This document shows, in pieces, positions 59,933 to 64,000 of a stretch of 64,000 bases of DNA. This stretch comes from Nitrobium sp046350935. GTDB lineage: Bacteria; Nitrospirota; Thermodesulfovibrionia; Thermodesulfovibrionales; Dissulfurispiraceae. Position numbers and translations under genes: made by a program. Location: positions 62,001 through 126,000 of the forward strand of contig JAXLZK010000002.1 of NCBI GenBank assembly GCA_046350935.1. The letters are read 5' to 3'. Within the stretch, counting starts at the first letter, position 1; every line of letters starts with the position of its first letter. The notes below the pieces were generated by a model. It saw nothing but the letters and a program-made list of their open reading frames with translations. It made no database searches and was not told the origin of the DNA.

Positions 59933-60796
59933 CTAAAGATGTAGAAGTCTCTCCATTTTGAGTATGTCTTTCCGCTGCTTCCCAATCCCGAACAGTTTTC
60001 CCGAGCCGTCCTTCAGCCGGACCGGGCCGGAGAAGGAGGGGGCGCCGCTGCCGGTCCGCAGGGGATGCCCGTTCTTCATCTTCCGGAGGTCTTCCCCCTC
60101 CACCCGCACCTCGGGCAGATGCGCCAGGGCCGCATCGAGGGAATAGAGCGCAGAGGCCTTATGGGGGAGCTCGTCCAGGGTCGCCGCGTTTTCGAGGGTA
60201 AAGCCGCCGATCCGGGTGCGCACCAGGCCGGTTACGTAAGCCCCCACCCCGAGGTCTTCGCCGACATCGTTGCAGAGGGAGCGCAGGTAGGTGCCCTTGG
60301 AGCAGACAACCCGCACCGTGAAATAGGGGAGCTCGAAATCCAGAAGCTCTATGGAGCCGATCGTTACGCTCCTCGGCTTCCTTTCCACCTCGATGCCCTG
60401 CCGGGCCAGCTCGTACAGGGCCTTCCCCTCCCTCTTGATGGCTGAATACATGGGAGGCACCTGCTCGATGTCGCCGACGTACTTCCCGAGGGCCTCCTCA
60501 AGAGAGGCCCGGGTGACCGTGACCTCCTCTTCTCTCGTGGTGACGGTGCCTTCCGCGTCGTAGGTGTCGGTGGACTCTCCGAGCTTCCCGGTCATGACGT
60601 ATTCCTTGTCCAGGTCGGCGAGGAAGCCGGTGATCTTGGTCCCCTCGTTCAGACAGACGAGGAGGACGCCGGTGGCCAGGGGATCGAGGGTGCCGGCATG
60701 GCCTGCTTTCTTTACCTTGAAGATCCTCTTGACCGCGGTGACCGCATCCTGGGAGGTCGCGCTACGACTCTTGTTGAGATTGACTGCTATATTCAT
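59933..60796 (-). CDS. truB: tRNA pseudouridine-55 synthase
   Basis: 287 residues. Catalytic Asp in GHAGTLDPLATG near residue 38, YVMTGKLGESTDTYD, and a C-terminal PUA-like part. The opening is slightly short (MNIAVNLNKSRSATSQDAV). The ATG at 60796 lies 35 bases inside the end of lptD, so expression is coupled. The pairing with lptD is not functional. Confidence 0.95.
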   Translation of the reverse strand: MNIAVNLNKSRSATSQDAVTAVKRIFKVKKAGHAGTLDPLATGVLLVCLNEGTKITGFLADLDKEYVMTGKLGESTDTYDAEGTVTTREEEVTVTRASLEEALGKYVGDIEQVPPMYSAIKREGKALYELARQGIEVERKPRSVTIGSIELLDFELPYFTVRVVCSKGTYLRSLCNDVGEDLGVGAYVTGLVRTRIGGFTLENAATLDELPHKASALYSLDAALAHLPEVRVEGEDLRKMKNGHPLRTGSGAPSFSGPVRLKDGSGKLFGIGKQRKDILKMERLLHL

Positions 60797-62867
60797 AGGT
60801 TTTCAAGCCTCCCAGCCCCCGTAATTCCAAAAACAAGGCAAAGCTGTATTCGGGGGGCCGCGTGGCATCCCCCGGTCTTCTCGTAAATGCCAGCTCGGTG
60901 GCCCAGCACTGCTCAGTGTAGCGAAGGCGCACGGTGGTGTCCCGGAGACCCTGCCCCTTGGAGTCGTACCAGGCGTTGGCGTCCACGGACCACTTTTTCG
61001 ACAGGAGGGAGACGACCCCGGCGTTGTACTGCAGGATATCGCTCGCCCTCGTGTAGTTCTCCCCGAGGGTTATCGCCGTGCCCGGAAGGATCCGGGCGGA
61101 AAAGGTGGTGTTAAAAGTTTCCGTCCTCCCCTCGTCGAAGTCGTGGGTCATGCTCACGCTCAGCGCAAAGGGGCCTCCGGCCGCACCCGCTTCCACGAGG
61201 GTGGGCTCCAGGGAGTGGGCGTCTTCCTTGGGATCGAAGGAGTAGGGCTGTGTCACCCGGAAGGAGAGGACCATGTTCTTCAGCGCGATGGTATTCAGAA
61301 GGGCTACCTTTGCCCGCGAAGTGCCTTCGATGGAATCGACGGAATCGAAGAGCGGCACGGCCCGAGTCCCCGGGATGTACGTATAGGTAAGGGAGGGCTC
61401 AATGCTGTGCGTGGCGGACGAATACACCTTCCGGAACCGGGTGAGGAGGTTCGCCGTGTACTCGAAGGTCTCCCGGTGGAGGGAGGAGCTGAAGGCGCCC
61501 TCGTTCCGCAGTTGATAGAGGGTCTCCCGCAGGGAGAGGGACTGGTATACCTGTACTGCGTTCCCGAATGTGTAGGAGACGGCGGGGTTGATGTCCACCC
61601 TCTGCCCGCTCACCTCTTCCTCGCGCCAGAAATTCGTGGCGGAGGAGGAGAGGGAGAAGAGCAGGGGACCCACCCGGGAGGGGTTGACCACGTACCCAAG
61701 CTCGGGCAGCCTTTGGGGGACATTGACGCTGCCCTCCAGGAGGTCCACCCAGTACTGGCTGAGGAGGTAGAGCCGCGTATCGTTGACAGGGGCGGACAGT
61801 TCCGCGGAGGACTGGAGGAAGCGCTGCGTCCTCACCTCCCTCTTGTAGGCGTATTCCTTGTAGAAGTCGCGGTGGTTTATGTAATTGACGTCCGCGAACC
61901 CCCGGATGTCGCCCCACTGCTGCTCATGGAAGCCCCTGAGCTCGACGAAGTTGCTGTCGAGCTCCCGGTCGTAGAGGTGATAGGCGTACCACTGCCCCTT
62001 GCCGGTGAAATCGAGATAGCGGTATTCGATCCCCTTCCCCAGCCCGCGTTTGCTGTAGTAGTCGAGGGTGAGCGTGGCGTCTTTGTTCTCGTCGATGGCC
62101 CAGTAGAAGGCGGGGCTGAAACGGAACCCCTTGGTGGAGCTGTTCCCGATGAGCGGATAGAGGAAGCCCGTCTGCCTCTCGGTCAGCACCGGGGCCCACA
62201 GGTAGGGGGTATAAAGAACGGGCAGCCCCTTGAGCCTGAAGGTGGCGTCCTTCGCCCGCATCCTCTCGCCGATCTCCACGTCCACGTCGTTTCCCTTGAT
62301 GCACCACGAGGTGCTCTCCGCACGGAGAGGGTCTCCGGCGTTGTCCGCGGCCGCGGCTGCGGGGGTGCAGGTGGTGAAGGTCGCGGTCTTTGCGTAGTAG
62401 TGGCTCTCGCTGATCTTCCGTATTTCATCGCCCCTGATCCAGTAGTCGATCCGCTCGGTCTTTCCGGTGATATCTTTGCGCGCCCTCATGCCCTTCTGGT
62501 CCTTGAGATGGATGAGGGCGTTGTAGAGCGTGCCTGTTTTGGTGTCGAGGTTCAGGGAGGCCCGTTCAGCATTGATAATGGTCCTCATGTCCTCGTACCG
62601 GACATTCCCTTCCGCTTCCGCATCCGAGGTGTCCTGATGGAGGACCGCCCTGTCGGCATGCAGCAGGGTCCCGTCTTTCTCGATGACCACGTTGCCGGTC
62701 GCCACGTACGTGTCCTTTTCCCTGTCATGTTCGAGGGTGTCGGCGGTGATGGTGACGGCGAAGGCAAAGGAAAAGGGAAGACAGCAGGACAGCGCCAGGA
62801 CAAAAAGGGCGAGAGGGAAAAGTACGCTGCTCAGCTGCCGGTCACCGCCTGCCCCCGGCCTTTTCAC
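60762..62867 (-). CDS. lptD: LPS-assembly protein LptD
   Basis: Outer-membrane beta-barrel that inserts lipopolysaccharide. 701 residues: signal peptide (about 1-35), OstA/LptA-like jellyroll (40-145, ATGNVVIEKDGTLLHADRAVL), then the barrel (from about 190; GIEYRYLDFTGKGQWYAYH, many alternating aromatic strands) to the C-terminus. It proves a Gram-negative envelope. ATG at 62867 overlaps the folC stop (ATGA). Overlaps truB at its end. Confidence 0.93.
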   Translation of the reverse strand: MKRPGAGGDRQLSSVLFPLALFVLALSCCLPFSFAFAVTITADTLEHDREKDTYVATGNVVIEKDGTLLHADRAVLHQDTSDAEAEGNVRYEDMRTIINAERASLNLDTKTGTLYNALIHLKDQKGMRARKDITGKTERIDYWIRGDEIRKISESHYYAKTATFTTCTPAAAAADNAGDPLRAESTSWCIKGNDVDVEIGERMRAKDATFRLKGLPVLYTPYLWAPVLTERQTGFLYPLIGNSSTKGFRFSPAFYWAIDENKDATLTLDYYSKRGLGKGIEYRYLDFTGKGQWYAYHLYDRELDSNFVELRGFHEQQWGDIRGFADVNYINHRDFYKEYAYKREVRTQRFLQSSAELSAPVNDTRLYLLSQYWVDLLEGSVNVPQRLPELGYVVNPSRVGPLLFSLSSSATNFWREEEVSGQRVDINPAVSYTFGNAVQVYQSLSLRETLYQLRNEGAFSSSLHRETFEYTANLLTRFRKVYSSATHSIEPSLTYTYIPGTRAVPLFDSVDSIEGTSRAKVALLNTIALKNMVLSFRVTQPYSFDPKEDAHSLEPTLVEAGAAGGPFALSVSMTHDFDEGRTETFNTTFSARILPGTAITLGENYTRASDILQYNAGVVSLLSKKWSVDANAWYDSKGQGLRDTTVRLRYTEQCWATELAFTRRPGDATRPPEYSFALFLELRGLGGLKTYEYSSQSQQES

Positions 62868-64000
62868 CGCGTCTCCCTCAGGGTCCCGAGGGTCGCTTTT
62901 GCACCGAGGGCCTCCATGGCCTCGCCGATCGTGTAGAAGGAGCCGGTGACGAGGATGTGCGCTGACGCGGCCCGGGAGGGAGAGTAGGAGGAGAGGATCT
63001 CCTGAGCGGTCCGGAGCGCATCCGCAACGGTAGGCGCGGTCCTCGCGGAAAACCCGAGGGCCGCGGCCTGGTCAGCCAGCAGGCGGGGAGAGGCAGCCCT
63101 CCCGTACCGGGGGGCGGTCAGCACGATGTCCGCGGCAAGGGGCAGGAGCGGCTTCATGATGCCTTCTCTGTCTTTATCCGCCATGATCCCCATAACTAGA
63201 ATGATAGCACACCCTTCCAGGCGTTTCCCGACAAATCCGGCAAGGGCGCGGGCCGCATCGGGGTTGTGGGCCCCGTCGATCATGATGCGGGGAGTGCTGC
63301 TCACCATGTCCAGCCTCCCCGGCCACCGGGCGGCGGCGAGGCCGCTCCTGACGGCGTCGGGGCCGGAGGGATGCGGGAGCGCCAGGGTCGCGGCTTTGAC
63401 CGCAAGACAGGCGTTCGTGAGCTGGTGGTCTCCGGCAAGGGGGGTCTGGAGCCCGGAGAGGAGCTCCTCCCCGTCGCGGTAATCGAAGGAGATGCCCTCC
63501 AGTCCCGAGGTCTTCAGCGTGCCGGAAAAGTCCCTGTCGTAGAGGAAGACAGGGGAGCCCTTTCCCCCGGCAACGGAGAGCAGCACCTCTTCAGCCTCCT
63601 TTTCCTGCTCCGCGCAGACCACGGGAACGGCGGGCTTGATGATCCCGGCCTTCTCCCCTGCGATGGCGGCGAGGGTGTCCCCCAGGAACTCCTGGTGGTC
63701 GCGGCTGATCCGGGTGATGACGGACACCTCCGGGAGCAGGATGTTGGTCGCGTCCAGTCTGCCCCCCATTCCGGTCTCCACCACCGCCCACCCGACGCCC
63801 TTCCGCTGGAAGTACAGGAAGGCCATGGCGGTGACGAACTCAAAGAAGGTGGGCTCGGGGAGGCCGTGCTGCCCCTGTTCGAGGACGCCCCTGATCTCTC
63901 CGGTGAGGCGCAGCACCTCTTCTTCGGAGATCTGTTCGTTGTTGACCCGCATCCTCTCGGTAAAGCTGACGAGGTGGGGCGACGTGAAGAGTCCCACCGT
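62864..64000 (-). CDS. folC: Folylpolyglutamate synthase / dihydrofolate synthase, N-terminus cut by window edge
   Basis: Adds glutamate to folates. 378 codons present; the P-loop GTNGKGS part (about 50-60 residues) lies beyond the right edge. Visible: GLFTSPHLVSFTERM, ETGMGGRLDATN, DHQEFLGDTLAAIAGEKAGIIK, DGAHNPDAARAL. The first visible codons run straight into the end of the window in frame (TVGLFTSPH). Adds a third folate gene to the window, and starts an operon with lptD-truB-purB. Confidence 0.95.
   Translation of the reverse strand, partial: TVGLFTSPHLVSFTERMRVNNEQISEEEVLRLTGEIRGVLEQGQHGLPEPTFFEFVTAMAFLYFQRKGVGWAVVETGMGGRLDATNILLPEVSVITRISRDHQEFLGDTLAAIAGEKAGIIKPAVPVVCAEQEKEAEEVLLSVAGGKGSPVFLYDRDFSGTLKTSGLEGISFDYRDGEELLSGLQTPLAGDHQLTNACLAVKAATLALPHPSGPDAVRSGLAAARWPGRLDMVSSTPRIMIDGAHNPDAARALAGFVGKRLEGCAIILVMGIMADKDREGIMKPLLPLAADIVLTAPRYGRAASPRLLADQAAALGFSARTAPTVADALRTAQEILSSYSPSRAASAHILVTGSFYTIGEAMEALGAKATLGTLRETR

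Noticed and set aside
61143..62936. 597-residue open frame antisense to lptD
   Set aside because: Composition and lack of motifs mark it as a shadow of lptD.

Overview
The window is about 60 kb of GC-rich, gene-dense chromosome from a Gram-negative anaerobe (LptD, a lipoprotein, periplasmic enzymes). Heterodisulfide-reductase-type subunits, folate C1 enzymes with a CooC Ni-insertase, a complete Rnf complex, sigma-54 regulators and sensor kinases with haem-binding motifs point to a Nitrospirota or Desulfobacterota-like respirer or homoacetogen-type bacterium. This placement is inferred from gene content, not from a marker gene.

Layout. 1-4407 (minus): cooC, 5-formyl-THF cyclo-ligase, folE, folD, hdrC, hdrB, which looks like a Wood-Ljungdahl/C1 cluster running off the left edge. 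4545-9086 (plus): argD-argF and rpiB-glyA-nrdR, joined by ATGA overlaps, with a terminator-like hairpin in the rpiB leader. 9180-14419 (minus): a haem-motif histidine kinase, an NtrC-type regulator, a textbook sigma-54 promoter, a YeiH-family transporter and a 54-residue membrane protein. 14577-18534 (plus): a small hypothetical gene, DUF1015, gap and pgk. 18694-22803: speD, tRNA-Phe, a small secreted OB-like protein, a lytic transglycosylase, and a DsbC-like gene whose active-site codon is an in-frame TGA with a SECIS-like hairpin, which I read as a selenoprotein. 22828-32510: three two-component systems, with an AT-rich accessory island (toxin-antitoxin pair, two transposase remnants) between two paralogous kinases. 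32574-37503: glgA, galT, an RNase Z-like hydrolase and surE, separated by unusual 10-bp-periodic purine repeats. 37661-40178: FAD dehydrogenase, pcm, arsR. 40467-45890: rnfCDGEAB. 46012-54855: MltD-like lytic enzyme, GGDEF/EAL sensor, PHP protein, TPR protein, SAP-domain miniprotein, Tat-exported molybdopterin enzyme, Smr protein, pentapeptide-repeat protein. 55157-56601: resB/ccsA cytochrome c maturation. 56598-58577: a decayed SWIM/SNF2 pair interrupted by a cupin gene and a GIY-YIG gene framed by inverted hairpin repeats. 58605-64000 (minus): folC, lptD, truB, purB.

How it fits together. Rnf couples ferredoxin and NADH to ion transport; HdrBC, FolD and CooC belong to the low-potential C1/ferredoxin economy that Rnf serves. 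CcsA/ResB build the c-type cytochromes expected of such an organism, and two sensor kinases carry the same CxxCH chemistry. Several genes have a -10 box only 5-9 bases before the ATG and no Shine-Dalgarno, so leaderless mRNAs look common here. The most interesting items are the selenocysteine DsbC-like protein, the haem kinase/sigma-54/YeiH circuit, the GIY-YIG gene between inverted repeats, and the dispersed decamer repeats.
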